From: BOG-908 sp964242595
Lineage (GTDB): Bacteria > Pseudomonadota > Alphaproteobacteria > Acetobacterales > Acetobacteraceae
DNA length: 61,172 bases
Direction: 5' to 3'
Assembly: GCA_964242595.1 (NCBI GenBank)
Contig: CAXTBC010000018.1
Location: 1 to 61,172 of the forward strand
Both the position numbers and the translations under genes were made by a program. Of this stretch, positions 22,202 to 32,500 are shown piece after piece (within the stretch, counting starts at the first letter, position 1; each line of letters starts with the position of its first letter). Under the pieces are notes generated by a model. That model ran no database searches. It was not told the origin of the DNA and saw only the letters and a program-made list of their open reading frames with translations.

Positions 22202-24802
22202 TCACGCCCGCTGCGGGCTGGTGGCGGGGTGCGACAGGCAGGCGCGCAGGCTGTCGAGCAGCACGGCGCGCTGGGATTTCTGCACGTAGGCGGAGAACCC
22301 TGCCGCCTGCGCCCGTGCGCCGTCGTCCGGCCCGTCATGGGCGCTGAGCGCGATCATCGGGGTGCCGCGCCAGGCGCCGCCCTGGCGCACCGCGCGCGCG
22401 AAGGCCAGCCCGTCCATGCCGGGCATCTCGATGTCGGAGACGATGGCGTCCACCGCGAGCCCGCCGTCACGCAAGGCGAGCGCCGCCTGCGCCGTGCCGG
22501 CCGAGGTGACCTCGTAGCCGCTGGCCGCGAGTGCAGGCACCAGTAACTGGCGGAAGAAGTCGCTGTCCTCGACGACCAGCACGCGCCGGCAGGTGCCGCC
22601 GCGCGGCCCGGCGGCGAACCAGTCGCGCCAGGCCAGCGTGAGCCAGTGCCCGGTATCGAGCACGTCCGCCGCTTGGCCGGCCACCACGGCGGTGCCCAGC
22701 ACGCCGGGCCGGGCAGAGCCGAGCTCCACGTGCAGCCGGCCGTGCACCACGTCGATGATGCTCTCCACCATCAGCCCCATGCTACGTTTGCCGTCGGCGA
22801 ACACCAGCACGGGCTGCACCGGCTGCGGCGCGGCCGCGTCGTCCATGCCGATCAGCTTCATCAGTTGGCCGCGGTACTGCGTCACGAGCCCGCCGCCAGC
22901 ACGCTCGATGCGCGCGGCCTCCAGCGTTTCCAGCCGGGCAACCAGGTTCAGCGGCACCGCGTAGAGCCCTTGGTCGGCGCCGGCCCTGAACAGCAGCAGC
23001 GCCACCTGCTCCTCCGAGCCGGCCAGCGCCGCCGCCATGGAGCCGGCGTTGGCCGAGCCCACGCCCGCCCCGCTGCCCTGGCCGCCACGCAGCGCAATGC
23101 CTGCGGCGCGTGCCACGCCGTTCGGATCGAGGATCATGATCACCGAGCCGTCGCCCAGGATGGTGTTGCCGCTGAACATCGTCACGTGGCGCAGCACCGG
23201 CGCCACCGGCTTGACCACGATCTCCTCGGTGTCGAACACCTCGTCGACCACGATGCCGAGCTTGGTGCTGCCCACCGCGGTGACCACCACGGTGGTCTCG
23301 CTGCCTGCGTCCGCGGCGGCCGGCTCCAGCCGCAGCAGGAAGGACAGGTTGACCAGCGGCAGCAGCTCGTCGCGCAGGCGCAGCACGCTGGCGCCGCCCA
23401 CCTGCTCGATCGTCACCGCCTCGCGCATGCCCGGCTGGGCCGAGGCTGCCGCCGCGCCCACACGCACCAGCTCGCGCACCGCGATCTGCGGGATGGCAAA
23501 GCGCTCGCCGCCCGCCTGCACGATCACCGCCGAGATGATCGCCAAAGTGAGGGGGATCTTCACGGTGAAGCAGGAGCCCGCACCCTGCGTGCTGGCCAGC
23601 TCGATGGTGCCGCCGATCCGCTCGATGTTGGCGCGCACCACGTCCATGCCCACGCCACGGCCGGAGATGGCGGTCACCGCTTCAGCGGTGGAGAACCCGG
23701 CGCGGAAGATGAAAGCGCGCACCTGCGCCTCGGTCATCGCCGAAAGCTCGGTTTCGGTGGCCAGCTTGTTGGCCAGCACCTTAGCGCGCACGCGGGCCAC
23801 GTCGATGCCGCGCCCGTCGTCGCTGATCTCGATGATGATGTGGCCGCCCTCGTGGTAGGCGCGCAGCAGGATGCGCCCGGCCTCCGGCTTGCCGGCGGCG
23901 CGACGGTCGGCGGCGGTCTCGAGCCCGTGGTCGGCGCTGTTGCGCACCATGTGCGTCAGCGGGTCACGCATCAGCTCGAGCACCTGGCGGTCCAGCTCGG
24001 TGTCCTGGCCGCGCATTTCCAGAACGATCGTCTTTCCCGTCTCCATCGCCAGGTCGCGCACCAGGCGGGGCAGCTTGGCCCAGGCGTTGCCGATCGGCTG
24101 CATGCGCGTCTTCATCACCCCGTCCTGCAGGTCGGACGTGATCTGGCTGAGGCGCTGCAGCGGCGCCCCGAACGCGCTGGCCACGCGCTGGGTCGCGGCT
24201 TCGGCACGTGCGAGCTGCAGCAGCTGGTTGCGGGTGAGCACCAGCTCGCCCACCAGCGTCATCAGCTCCTCCAGCACGTCTACCGCCACGCGGATGGTCT
24301 GTGCCGCCGGCTCCTGCGCGGTGGCTTGCGGGGCGGCAGCCGCCACAGGTTCCGACGCGGGCGGCACGGCGTCCGGCGCCGGTTCGCGGGCTGCCGTCGT
24401 GGCTGCCGCCGCGGCCGGTACGGCTTCGCCGGCGGCCACACGGTCCAGCTCGGCGATCAGCGCGGCATCGTCACCCTCCGGCTCGGCGCCGGTGGCGCCC
24501 AGCCCGGCCACGATGGCCTTGATCCTGTCGAGCGCGGACAGCACCAGGCTGATCACGCCGGTGGCCGCCGCCAGCTCGCCGTCGCGCACCCGGCCCAGCA
24601 CGTTCTCGGCCGCGTGGGCCACGCGCTCCAGCCGGGGCAACCCAAGGAAGCCGCAGGTGCCTTTGATGGTGTGCACCAGCCGGAAGATCAGCGAGAGCGT
24701 CGCCGCGTCACTCGGGTCGCGCTCCAGCTTGACCAGCGCCAGGTCCAGCTCGGCCAGGGCCTCGTTGGTCTCGGCCAGGAATTCGGGCAGCAGGTCGTCC
24801 AT
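22202..24802 (-). CDS. cheA: Hybrid chemotaxis histidine kinase (CheA with C-terminal receiver)
   Basis: 866 aa from ATG 24802 with GGAGG 5 bases upstream. Domains in order: Hpt (P1) with His44 in RLVHTIKGTCGF; an Ala/Pro-rich linker (~140-200); dimerisation helices; HATPase with the N-box HMVRNSADHGLE and G-box GRGVGMDV; a CheW-like regulatory domain, apparently followed by a second one (~570-740); and a C-terminal receiver (from ~740) with phospho-Asp790 in IVSDIEMPGMDG. The attached receiver resembles FrzE-type kinases used in gliding or developmental pathways as well as classical CheA. It is preceded on the same strand by chpT across a palindromic repeat. Confidence 0.93.
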   Translation of the reverse strand: MDDLLPEFLAETNEALAELDLALVKLERDPSDAATLSLIFRLVHTIKGTCGFLGLPRLERVAHAAENVLGRVRDGELAAATGVISLVLSALDRIKAIVAGLGATGAEPEGDDAALIAELDRVAAGEAVPAAAAATTAAREPAPDAVPPASEPVAAAAPQATAQEPAAQTIRVAVDVLEELMTLVGELVLTRNQLLQLARAEAATQRVASAFGAPLQRLSQITSDLQDGVMKTRMQPIGNAWAKLPRLVRDLAMETGKTIVLEMRGQDTELDRQVLELMRDPLTHMVRNSADHGLETAADRRAAGKPEAGRILLRAYHEGGHIIIEISDDGRGIDVARVRAKVLANKLATETELSAMTEAQVRAFIFRAGFSTAEAVTAISGRGVGMDVVRANIERIGGTIELASTQGAGSCFTVKIPLTLAIISAVIVQAGGERFAIPQIAVRELVRVGAAAASAQPGMREAVTIEQVGGASVLRLRDELLPLVNLSFLLRLEPAAADAGSETTVVVTAVGSTKLGIVVDEVFDTEEIVVKPVAPVLRHVTMFSGNTILGDGSVIMILDPNGVARAAGIALRGGQGSGAGVGSANAGSMAAALAGSEEQVALLLFRAGADQGLYAVPLNLVARLETLEAARIERAGGGLVTQYRGQLMKLIGMDDAAAPQPVQPVLVFADGKRSMGLMVESIIDVVHGRLHVELGSARPGVLGTAVVAGQAADVLDTGHWLTLAWRDWFAAGPRGGTCRRVLVVEDSDFFRQLLVPALAASGYEVTSAGTAQAALALRDGGLAVDAIVSDIEMPGMDGLAFARAVRQGGAWRGTPMIALSAHDGPDDGARAQAAGFSAYVQKSQRAVLLDSLRACLSHPATSPQRA

Positions 24803-24865
24803 GGAACCTCCGCCGCACAGCATGGCCGCGCCAGACGAAGATTTGGTAAACTGCCGAGGGTAAGG

Positions 24866-25010
24866 GGAAGGCAAGCAAGCAGTTCTTTTTCGAAAAAGAG
24901 AACCAAAAAGCTTTTGCTCCCTGTCGGGTGTTTCCGGAGAGAGCCGCGCCAAAACGAACAAAAGCTTTTTGCTTCTTTACCTCGAAAAAGAAGGCCTTTC
25001 TTTCTTAAGC
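24866..25010. repeat. Type 1 two-armed palindromic repeat, copy 1
   Basis: Left arm GCAAGCAGTTCTTTTTCGAA and right arm CGAAAAAGAAGGCCTTTCTT with CAAAAGCTTTTTG between. First of about ten copies of the window-wide family; it lies between chpT and cheA and overlaps the end of chpT. Confidence 0.75.
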
Positions 25011-25565
25011 TACCTCGATTTCCGTCTCGGAAACGGCCCGCAAGGCAATTCCCAAAGAAGCCGCCTGCAGACGCGCCATCGCCGCCCCCACGCCACGCGG
25101 CTCAAGCGCGTTCGCCCACAGAGCGTCAGGCCAGGCGGCGCGCGGCCCTTCGATCCGCACAACGATCCGCCGGCCGCCCCCCGAGAGCCACACCTTGCCG
25201 CCACGCGGCAGCCCGCCGGCGGCCACCAGCATCAGGTTGGCCGCCAGTTGCCGCACCGGGTTGCCGTCCAGCGCGCCCAGCGCCGCCAGGTCCACCGTCA
25301 GCCGCTCGGCGCCGGGCAGGCCCGGCGTCAGCGTGGCCAGGTCCGGAACGTCCGAGTCGCTGCCCCAGGCGGCGCGCAGCAGCCGCAGCCGCGCCGCCAG
25401 TTCACGCGCGCAATCCTGCGCCACCCCGGCCGCCTCGGGGTCCGGCGCTTCGGCCACCATGTCCAGCATGCCGGAGAGCGCACCGAGTGTTCCCGCCAGG
25501 TCGTGGCATACCCGGGCGCACAGCGTGCCGGCCAGCGCCAGGGCGTCGCGTTGTGGTGTGTCCAT
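25005..25565 (-). CDS. chpT: ChpT-like histidine phosphotransferase
   Basis: 186 aa from ATG 25565. The dimerisation helices carry the phospho-acceptor His21 in LCARVCHDLAGTLGALSGMLDM, the ChpT signature, followed by a degenerate kinase-like ATPase fold (VWLSGGGRRIVVRIEGPRAAWPDALWANAL). In alphaproteobacteria ChpT passes phosphate from CckA to CtrA and CpdR, controlling cell cycle and motility genes. It lies upstream of the chemotaxis operon, which CtrA often controls; the link here is inference. An upstream start at 25583 would overlap the divergent DUF3553 gene. Confidence 0.85.
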   Translation of the reverse strand: MDTPQRDALALAGTLCARVCHDLAGTLGALSGMLDMVAEAPDPEAAGVAQDCARELAARLRLLRAAWGSDSDVPDLATLTPGLPGAERLTVDLAALGALDGNPVRQLAANLMLVAAGGLPRGGKVWLSGGGRRIVVRIEGPRAAWPDALWANALEPRGVGAAMARLQAASLGIALRAVSETEIEVA

Positions 25566-25581
25566 GCCAGGAGGTCCTCTC

Positions 25582-25776
25582 ATGCAAGCCTACGGTGGAA
25601 CCTACGAACCCGGCCAACTCGTGCGCCATCCCGGCCAGCCTGACTGGGGACTGGGGCAGGTGCAATCGGTGGTTGGCCCCCGGGTGACGGTGAACTTCGA
25701 GAACGCGGGGAAGGTGCTGGTCAACACGGCCTCGGTGTCGCTTGTCGTCGAAAGCGAGGCCCGGACGCCAGAGTGA
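25582..25776 (+). CDS. DUF3553 family protein
   Basis: 64 aa from ATG 25582 with AGGAGG 8 bases upstream. It matches the DUF3553 signature YEPGQLVRHPGQPDWGLGQVQ followed by VNFENAGKVLVN, a small SH3-like fold also found as the C-terminal domain of UvrD-like helicases in this class. Divergent from chpT with only 16 bp between starts, a common alphaproteobacterial pair. Role unknown. Confidence 0.8.
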   Translation: MQAYGGTYEPGQLVRHPGQPDWGLGQVQSVVGPRVTVNFENAGKVLVNTASVSLVVESEARTPE

Positions 25777-25907
25777 GAAAGCAGTTCTTTTTCGAGAAAA
25801 GGCTTTGCTCCCCCGTCGGGTATTGCGGAGAGGGCCGCGACATCACGGACAAAAGTCTTTTGCTTCTTTTCTTCAGAAAAGAAGGCCTTCCTTGCTTCGC
25901 CTACTCC
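25777..25907. repeat. Type 1 repeat, copy 2
   Basis: AAGCAGTTCTTTTTCGAG left arm and AAAGTCTTTTGCTTC / AGAAAAGAAGGCCTTCCTTG right arm around a CCCGTCGGG core. It fills the gap between the DUF3553 gene and the RND pump. Confidence 0.75.
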
Positions 25908-28900
25908 GCCGGCACAACCCCGTGAACGATCCGTTGCCGCTTGCGCCTTACCCGCCGCTCCAGCAACAGGTAGATCACCGGCGTCGTGTATAGCGTCAGC
26001 GCCTGGCTCACCACCAGGCCGCCGACGATGGCGATCCCCAGCGGGCGGCGCAGCTCAGACCCGGTGCCGAACGCCAGCGCCAGCGGCAGCGAGCCGCACA
26101 GCGCCGTCAGCGTCGTCATGATGATGGGCCGGAAGCGCTCCACGCAGGCCTCGCGTATCGCCGCCTCGGGGGTCATGCCGCGCTCGCGTTGCGCGTCGAG
26201 CGCGAAATCCACCAGCATGATCGCGTTCTTCTTCACGATGCCCATCAGCAGCACGATGCCGATCACGCTCAGCACGCCGAACTCCGTGCCGCTCACCAGG
26301 ATGCCGAGCAACGCGCCCAGGCCCGCCGACGGCAGCGTGGACATGATGGTGATCGGGTGCAGCAGGCTTTCGTACAGCACGCCTAGTACGATGTAGATCG
26401 ACAGTAGCGCCGCCGCCATCAGCGCCGGCTCGCTCGCCAGCGATTGCTGGAACAGCTTGGCGTCGCTCTCGAAGGAGATGTGTACGCTTGGCGGCGGCGA
26501 CAGCTCGGCCACGATCGCCTGCGCGCGCAGGATCGCGTCGCCCATCGCCAGCGTCGGTTTCAGGTTGTAGCTGATTTCGCCGGCAACACGCTGCGAGTCA
26601 TGCACCACGTTCAGCGCCACAATGCCGTAGCTGAAGCGCGCGACGGCACTCAGCGGCACCGGCAGCCCGGTGTCGGCACCGACATAGACGTGGTCTAAAT
26701 AGTGCGGATCCCGCTGCAGCCAGGGCAGCGTCTCCAGGATCACGCTGTACTGGTTGCGCTGGCTGTAGATGGTGGAGATCGGCCGCTGCGCGAACGCGTT
26801 GCCGAGCGCCGTGTCGATGGCGGCGGCAGATACGTGCAGGCGGGAGGCGGCCTGGCGGTCGATGGCGATGGTCACCTGCGGCGAGGCGGAGTCCTGGTCG
26901 GAGGTGACGTCTACGAAGCCGGGCTCGTGCTGCAGCCGCGTCTCGATCTTGCTCTCCCAGACGGCCAGCTCCTCGAGGTTGTCGCCCAGCACGTCGAAGC
27001 TGAACTGCCCGCCGGCGCCGGACTTGTTGCCGCCGCCGAAATCGCCCGGCGCGAACAGCACCGTGTGCAGGCCGGCGATCGGGTCGAGCAGCGGGCGCAG
27101 CCTGGCAATCACGTCGCGCGCTTTCGCACGCCCCTCCGAGCGTGGTTTGAGCGAGATGATCAGGGTGCCCTGGTTGGCCTGGTCGAACCCCGTACTCACG
27201 CCCACCAGCGAGCCCACCGCGGCCACCGCCGGGTCCTTCAGCACGATGTCGACCACGCGCTGCTGCTGGCGCACCATCTCCTCGAACGAGATGCTGGCGG
27301 CCGCCTCCGTGGTGCCGCGCAGGATGCCGGTGTCCTGGTCGGCCACGAAGTTCTTCGGCACGTTGCCGTAGAGGTAGAACGTGACCACCACGGTCAGCAG
27401 CGTCACGAACAGCATCGTCTTGCGGTGCCGCAGGCTCCAGTCGCAGCCCACCATGTAGCGCCTGGTGACGGACTGGAACGCGCGCTCGGTCGCCTGGTCC
27501 ACCCGCGCCAGCCAGCCCGTGGGCTCGCGATCCACCAGCCGCCCGCAGATCATCGGTGTCAGCGTCAGCGAGACCACGGCGGAGACCACGATGGCGATGG
27601 TCAGCGTCCAGGCGAACTCGTGCAGGATGCGGCCGATCAGCCCGCCCATGAACAACAGCGGGATGAACACGGCGATCAGGGACAGCGTGATGGACACGAC
27701 GGTAAAGCCGATCTGCCGCGCCCCGGTGATGGCCGATTGCAGCCGCGTCATCCCCTGCTCGCGCAGGCGGGCGATGTTCTCGATCATCACGATGGCGTCG
27801 TCCACCACGAAGCCGACCGAGATGGTGATCGCCATGAGCGAGTAGTTGTTCAGCGAGAAACCCAGCGCCCACATGCCGACCGCGGTGGCCGCGAGCGACA
27901 GCGGCACGGTGAGCGCGGCCGCGACGGTGGCGGCGACGCGACGCAGGAAGATGAAGACGGTGACCAGCACCAGCGCGCCAGTGATCAGCAGCGTGATCTT
28001 CACGTCGTTGGTGCTGGCGCGGATGGTCTGCGTGCGGTCGTCCAGCACGGTGATGCGTATGTCGGGCGAGATCCACTTGGCCACCTGCGGCAGCAGCGCG
28101 CGCACGCGGTCCACCGTGTCGATCACGTTGGCGCCGGGAATCTTGTAGACCCGCAGCAGGATGGCCGGCTTGTGCCCGTTCCACGCCGCCAGCCGCACGT
28201 TGCTGACGCTGTCCGTAACCTTCGCCACGTCCGACAGACGCAGCACCGCGCCGTTGCCGGCCTTCAGCACCACCCGGCCGTACGCCGCGGCGCGGCGTAT
28301 CTGGCCGTTGATGGTGATCTCCTCGGCGCGCGCTGGCCCCTGGAAGCTTCCGACCGGCTCCAGCACGTTGGCGTTCACGATCGCCTGGCGCACGTCGTCG
28401 GCCGAGATGCCGGCCGCGCGCAGCGCGCCGGGATCGAGCTGCACGCGGATCGCCGGCGTCTGCCCGCCGTCGATCTGCACGCGGCTGACACCTTCCACCT
28501 GGCTGAACCGCTGCTGCAGCACGGTGTCAGCCGCCTCGTACACCTGACCCACGTTGAGCTGGTCCGACGAGAGCGCAATCGTCATGATCGCCAAGTCCGC
28601 GGGGTTGAACTTCTTGTAGGTGGGACGCACCGGCAGCCCGCTCGGCAAGTCGGTCTGCGCCGCGTTCAGCGCGGACTGCACGGCGCGCGCGGAATCGTCC
28701 GTGCTGCGATCGAGGTCGAACAGCACGATCACGTTGGCGTTGCCCACCGAGCTGGTGGAGAACATGTTCGACACGCCGCCGATCTCGCCGATGCGGCGCT
28801 CCAGCGGCGCGGCGATCGAGTTGGCCATCGTCGCGGGGTCAGCGCCCGGGCGGGAGGCGAACACCACGATGGCGGGCACGTCCACGTTCGGCAGCGCGGC

Positions 28901-29002
28901 GACGGGGAGGAACTGGTAGGCGACGATGCCGGCCACCAGCAGCCCTAGCGAGAGCAGGAGCGTGGCGACGGGGCGCATGATGAAGAGGGTGGAAAAGTTC
29001 AT
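25901..29002 (-). CDS. RND efflux transporter (MdtC/AcrB-type permease)
   Basis: 1033 aa from ATG 29002. Inner-membrane resistance-nodulation-division pump with 12 membrane helices: first TM at ~8-30, VGFVVDDAIVMIEN in TM4 with the paired Asp of the proton relay, then the large periplasmic PN/PC domains and a second helix set with VLYESLLHPITIMS and LLMGIVKKNAIMLVDFAL. It exports drugs or solutes with the periplasmic adaptor and an outer-membrane channel. Its partner pump is 0.5 kb upstream on the same strand. No adaptor or channel gene is in the window. Confidence 0.9.
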   Translation of the reverse strand: MNFSTLFIMRPVATLLLSLGLLVAGIVAYQFLPVAALPNVDVPAIVVFASRPGADPATMANSIAAPLERRIGEIGGVSNMFSTSSVGNANVIVLFDLDRSTDDSARAVQSALNAAQTDLPSGLPVRPTYKKFNPADLAIMTIALSSDQLNVGQVYEAADTVLQQRFSQVEGVSRVQIDGGQTPAIRVQLDPGALRAAGISADDVRQAIVNANVLEPVGSFQGPARAEEITINGQIRRAAAYGRVVLKAGNGAVLRLSDVAKVTDSVSNVRLAAWNGHKPAILLRVYKIPGANVIDTVDRVRALLPQVAKWISPDIRITVLDDRTQTIRASTNDVKITLLITGALVLVTVFIFLRRVAATVAAALTVPLSLAATAVGMWALGFSLNNYSLMAITISVGFVVDDAIVMIENIARLREQGMTRLQSAITGARQIGFTVVSITLSLIAVFIPLLFMGGLIGRILHEFAWTLTIAIVVSAVVSLTLTPMICGRLVDREPTGWLARVDQATERAFQSVTRRYMVGCDWSLRHRKTMLFVTLLTVVVTFYLYGNVPKNFVADQDTGILRGTTEAAASISFEEMVRQQQRVVDIVLKDPAVAAVGSLVGVSTGFDQANQGTLIISLKPRSEGRAKARDVIARLRPLLDPIAGLHTVLFAPGDFGGGNKSGAGGQFSFDVLGDNLEELAVWESKIETRLQHEPGFVDVTSDQDSASPQVTIAIDRQAASRLHVSAAAIDTALGNAFAQRPISTIYSQRNQYSVILETLPWLQRDPHYLDHVYVGADTGLPVPLSAVARFSYGIVALNVVHDSQRVAGEISYNLKPTLAMGDAILRAQAIVAELSPPPSVHISFESDAKLFQQSLASEPALMAAALLSIYIVLGVLYESLLHPITIMSTLPSAGLGALLGILVSGTEFGVLSVIGIVLLMGIVKKNAIMLVDFALDAQRERGMTPEAAIREACVERFRPIIMTTLTALCGSLPLALAFGTGSELRRPLGIAIVGGLVVSQALTLYTTPVIYLLLERRVRRKRQRIVHGVVPAE

Positions 29003-29012
29003 GGGTGGCGCG

Positions 29013-29085
29013 GCAAGGAGGAAAGCAAGCGCTTCTTTTTTGCAAAAAAGAAGCAAAAAACTTTTGTTCCTGGCGCTGTCGAGGC
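29013..29085. repeat. Type 1 repeat, left half (copy 3a)
   Basis: GAAAGCAAGCGCTTCTTTTTTGC arm with AAGCAAAAAACTTTTG following; the matching right arm is 400 bp away at 29478-29545, with a gene between. Confidence 0.6.
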
Positions 29086-29114
29086 ACTCGTGATTTCACC
29101 GCTGATGGTGAGCA

Positions 29115-29438
29115 TCAGGTGAATGCCTGCGTCACGGTGATCTCACCGACGATCGCGTCGTTGAACGCAGGCAGGTCCTCCGCCGTTATCCAGTATTCCT
29201 GGTGGTGTCGCCCGCCGACATCCTGCACGGTGTAGCGGGCCAGGAAGTCGGAGCGCACCTGAAAGCACGTGACGTAGCCGCCGTCACGCGGCGCGTTCCG
29301 ATCGCGCGCGATCTTCACGGCATAGTCTTCCGTCAGCACAGGGTAGAAGATCGGCTGGTCCGGCAAACGCGGCGAAAAAGCCCGCATGCCGCTCTCCTTG
29401 ATCAACGCAAGCTCGGCCGGCCCGACCGGACGCCACAA
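29115..29438 (-). CDS. ADP-ribosylation/crystallin-J1-type protein, start uncertain
   Basis: ~107 aa. The region LWRPVGPAELALIKESGMRAFSPRL, then QPIFYPVL and YWITAEDLPAFNDAIVG follows a small conserved protein annotated as ADP-ribosylation/crystallin J1; I rely on recall. It usually starts MTTLWRP. Here the codon before LWRP is ACG and no in-frame ATG or GTG exists; the nearest ATG (29456) is out of frame. I use TTG 29438. The gene sits exactly between the two halves of a type 1 repeat, so its start may have been damaged. Confidence 0.6.
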   Translation of the reverse strand: MWRPVGPAELALIKESGMRAFSPRLPDQPIFYPVLTEDYAVKIARDRNAPRDGGYVTCFQVRSDFLARYTVQDVGGRHHQEYWITAEDLPAFNDAIVGEITVTQAFT

Positions 29439-29477
29439 CGTCGTCGTCGGCTGCCCATCGTCGGCGCGTGCGTCAGC

Positions 29478-29545
29478 CCCATCCCGCGACAGCGGAGCAA
29501 AAGCTTTTTGGTTCTTTTTCTCGAAAAAGAACACCTTGCCTACTC
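29478..29545. repeat. Type 1 repeat, right half (copy 3b)
   Basis: GCGACAGCGGAGCAAAAGC with TTTTTGGTTCTTTTTCTCGA, the right arm missing from 29013-29085. Overlaps the end of the upstream RND pump gene region. Confidence 0.6.
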
Positions 29546-32500
29546 CGCCAAAGCCAACGCAGGTCGAGCCGCGAACCGCCGCCGTGCCCGCTCGAACGCC
29601 ACGTAGATCGCCGGCGTCGTGTACAGCGTCAGCACCTGGCTCAGCAGCAGCCCGCCCACGATCGCCACGCCCAGCGGCCGCCTCAGCTCGGAGCCCGTGC
29701 CGTGGTCCAGCACCAGCGGCAGCGCGCCCAGCAACGCGGCCGCCGTGGTCATCATGATCGGCCTGAAGCGCAGCACGCAGGCCTCCACGGCCGCTTCCTC
29801 CGGCGAGATGCCGCGCATGCGCTCGGCTTCCAGCGCGAAATCCACCACCAGGATGCCGTTCTTCTTCACGATGCCCATCAGCAGCACGATCCCCACCAGC
29901 GCCACGATGGAGAGATCGCTGCCGGTGGCCATCAGCGCCAGCAGCGCGCCGATGCCGGCGGAGGGCAGGGTGGAGAGGATGGTGACCGGGTGGATGAAGC
30001 TTTCGTAGAGCACGCCCAGCACGATGTAGATCACCGCCACCGCGGCCAGGATCAGCCAGGGCTCGGCGGCCAGGCTGCGCTGGAACTCCGCCGCGTCGCC
30101 CGAGTAGGCGCCGATGATGCTGCTGGGCACGCCGATGTCGGCTTCGGCCTGCTGCACGGCGGCCACGGCGCGGCCCAGCGAGGCGCCCGCCCGCACGTCG
30201 AAGCTCAGCGTGACGGCCGGAAACTGGCTCTGGTGGGTAATCACCAGCGGGGCGGTGCGCCGCACCAGGTGGGCCACCGCCATCAGCGGCACCTGGCTAA
30301 CGGTGTTGGTGGTGGCCACCGTGGTGGTGGCTACCTGGGCCGCGCCGTTGGCGCCGAAGCTCGCCACCGTGCCCGGCACCCGCAGCCGCTCGAGAGAGTC
30401 AGGGTCGGCCACCCAGGCGGGGTTGGCCGACATCACCACGCGGTACTGGTTGGATTGCTGGTAAATCGTGCTCACCTGGCGCTGTCCGAACGCGTCGTAG
30501 AGCACGTCCTCGATCGCCTGCATGGTGACGCCCAGGCGCGTCGCGCGGTCGCGGTCCACCACGATCTCGGTGGCAAAGCCGCTATCCTGCTCGTCGCTGG
30601 TCACGTTGGCGAGGTCCGGCGACTGCCGCAGCCGGTCGATCAGCCGCGGCGTCCACGACGCCAGCTCGGCCGCGTCGGTGTCCGTCAGCGTGTACTGGTA
30701 CTGCGTGCGGCTCACCCGCGCGCCGATCTGGATGTCTTGCACCGGCTGCATGAACACGGACAGCCCGGGGATGGCCTGCAGGCCGGCCTGCAGGCGCGCA
30801 ACCACCACAGGCATGGCGTTGCGCTGCCGGCGCGGCTTCAGCGTGACGGAGAGCCGGCCCACGTTGGGCGTGGGGTTCACGCTGCCGGCCCCCACCAGCG
30901 AGCCCACGCTGTCCACCGCCGGATCGTGCTCCACGATCGCGGCGGCACGCAGCTGCAACGCCGCCATCGCGGGGATCGAGATGTTCTGCGCGGCTTCCGT
31001 GGTGGCGATGATGGCGCCGGTATCCTGCTGCGGCAGGAAGCCCTTCGGCACCACCAGGTACAGCAGCACCGTGCCTACCAGCGTGAGCACGGCCAGGCCC
31101 AGCACCAGGGGCTGGTGGCGCAGGCTCACCACCAGGCTGCGCCGGTAGCGCTCCAGCATGGCGGTGAAGAACCGCTCGCTGCGGGTGGGCGGCCCCGGCG
31201 TGTGCGGCCGCAGCAGCCGGCCGCACATCATCGGCGTCAGCGTCAGCGAGATCACCGCGCTGACCGCCACGGCCACCGACAGCGTGACGGAGAACTCCTT
31301 GAACAGCCGCCCCACCACGCCGCCCATGAACAGCAGCGGGATGAACACCGCGATCAGCGAGACGGTGAGCGAGACGATGGTGAAGCCGATCTGCCCGGCG
31401 CCGCGATAGGCGGCTTCCAGCGGCGGCACGCCGTCCTCGATGTAGCGGACCACGTTCTCGATCATTACGATGGCGTCGTCCACCACGAAGCCGGAGGCGA
31501 CCGTGAGTGCCATCAGCGAGAGGTTGTCCAGCCCGTAGCCGAGCCAGGACATCACGCCGAACGTGCCGATAAGGCTGAGCGGGAGGGCCACGGCGGGGAT
31601 CAGCGTGGCGCGCCAGTTGCGCAGGAACAGGTAGATCACGGCGACCACCAGGCCCATCGCCAGCAGCAGGGTGCCCTGCACGTCGGCCACCGAGGCGCGG
31701 ATGGTCTGCGTGCGGTCGGCGGCCACTTCCATCTTCAGGCCAGGCGGCAGCGCGCGAGTCAGCTCGCCCAGCTCGTCGTGCACCGCCTGCACGGTGGCCA
31801 CGATGTTGGCGCCAGGCTGGCGTTGCACGTCCAGCAGCACCGCGGGGCGTCCCTTGTACCAGGCGGCCACGCGGTCGTTCTCCACGCCGTGCGTCACCGT
31901 GCCCACGTCGCTCAGCCGCACCGCAGCGCCGGCGCGCCACGCCAGGATCAGCGTGCGATACGCCTCCGGCGAGACGAGCTGGTCGTTGGTGCCCACCGCG
32001 TAGGAGATGTGCGGGCCGTTGAAGCTGCCTTTCGCCCCGCTGACGTTGGCCGCGGTGATGGCGCTGCGCACGTCTTCCAGCGACAGCCCGTAGGCCGCCA
32101 GCCGTGCCGGGTCGAGCTGCACGCGGATAGCCGGCTTCAGCCCGCCTTGCACCACCACGCGGCCCACGCCGTCGATCTGGCTCAGCTTGGGCTGCAGCAG
32201 CGTGTCCGCCGCGTCGGCCACCTGGTCTATGGCCACCGTGTCGCTGGTGATGGCCAGGCTCATGATCGGCGCGTCGGCCGGGTTCACACGGTTGTAGCTG
32301 GGCGGGTAGGGCAGGGAGGCCGGCAAGATGCCTTGCGCCGCGTTGATGGCCGCCTGCACGTCCTGCGCCGCGCCGTCGATGCTGCGAGTGAGGTCGAATT
32401 GCAGCGTGATCTCGCTCGTGCCCACCGCCGACGAGCTCTGCATGGTGCTGATGCCGTTGATCTGCCCCAGCTGCCGTTCCAGCGGCGCCGTCACCAGGGT

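Noticed and set aside
22646..25687. Very long plus-strand open frame (over 1000 codons) across the chemotaxis region
   Set aside because: It is the antisense shadow of cheA and chpT in GC-rich DNA: poor composition (His/Gln/Arg-rich), no domain, and the minus strand has clear families.
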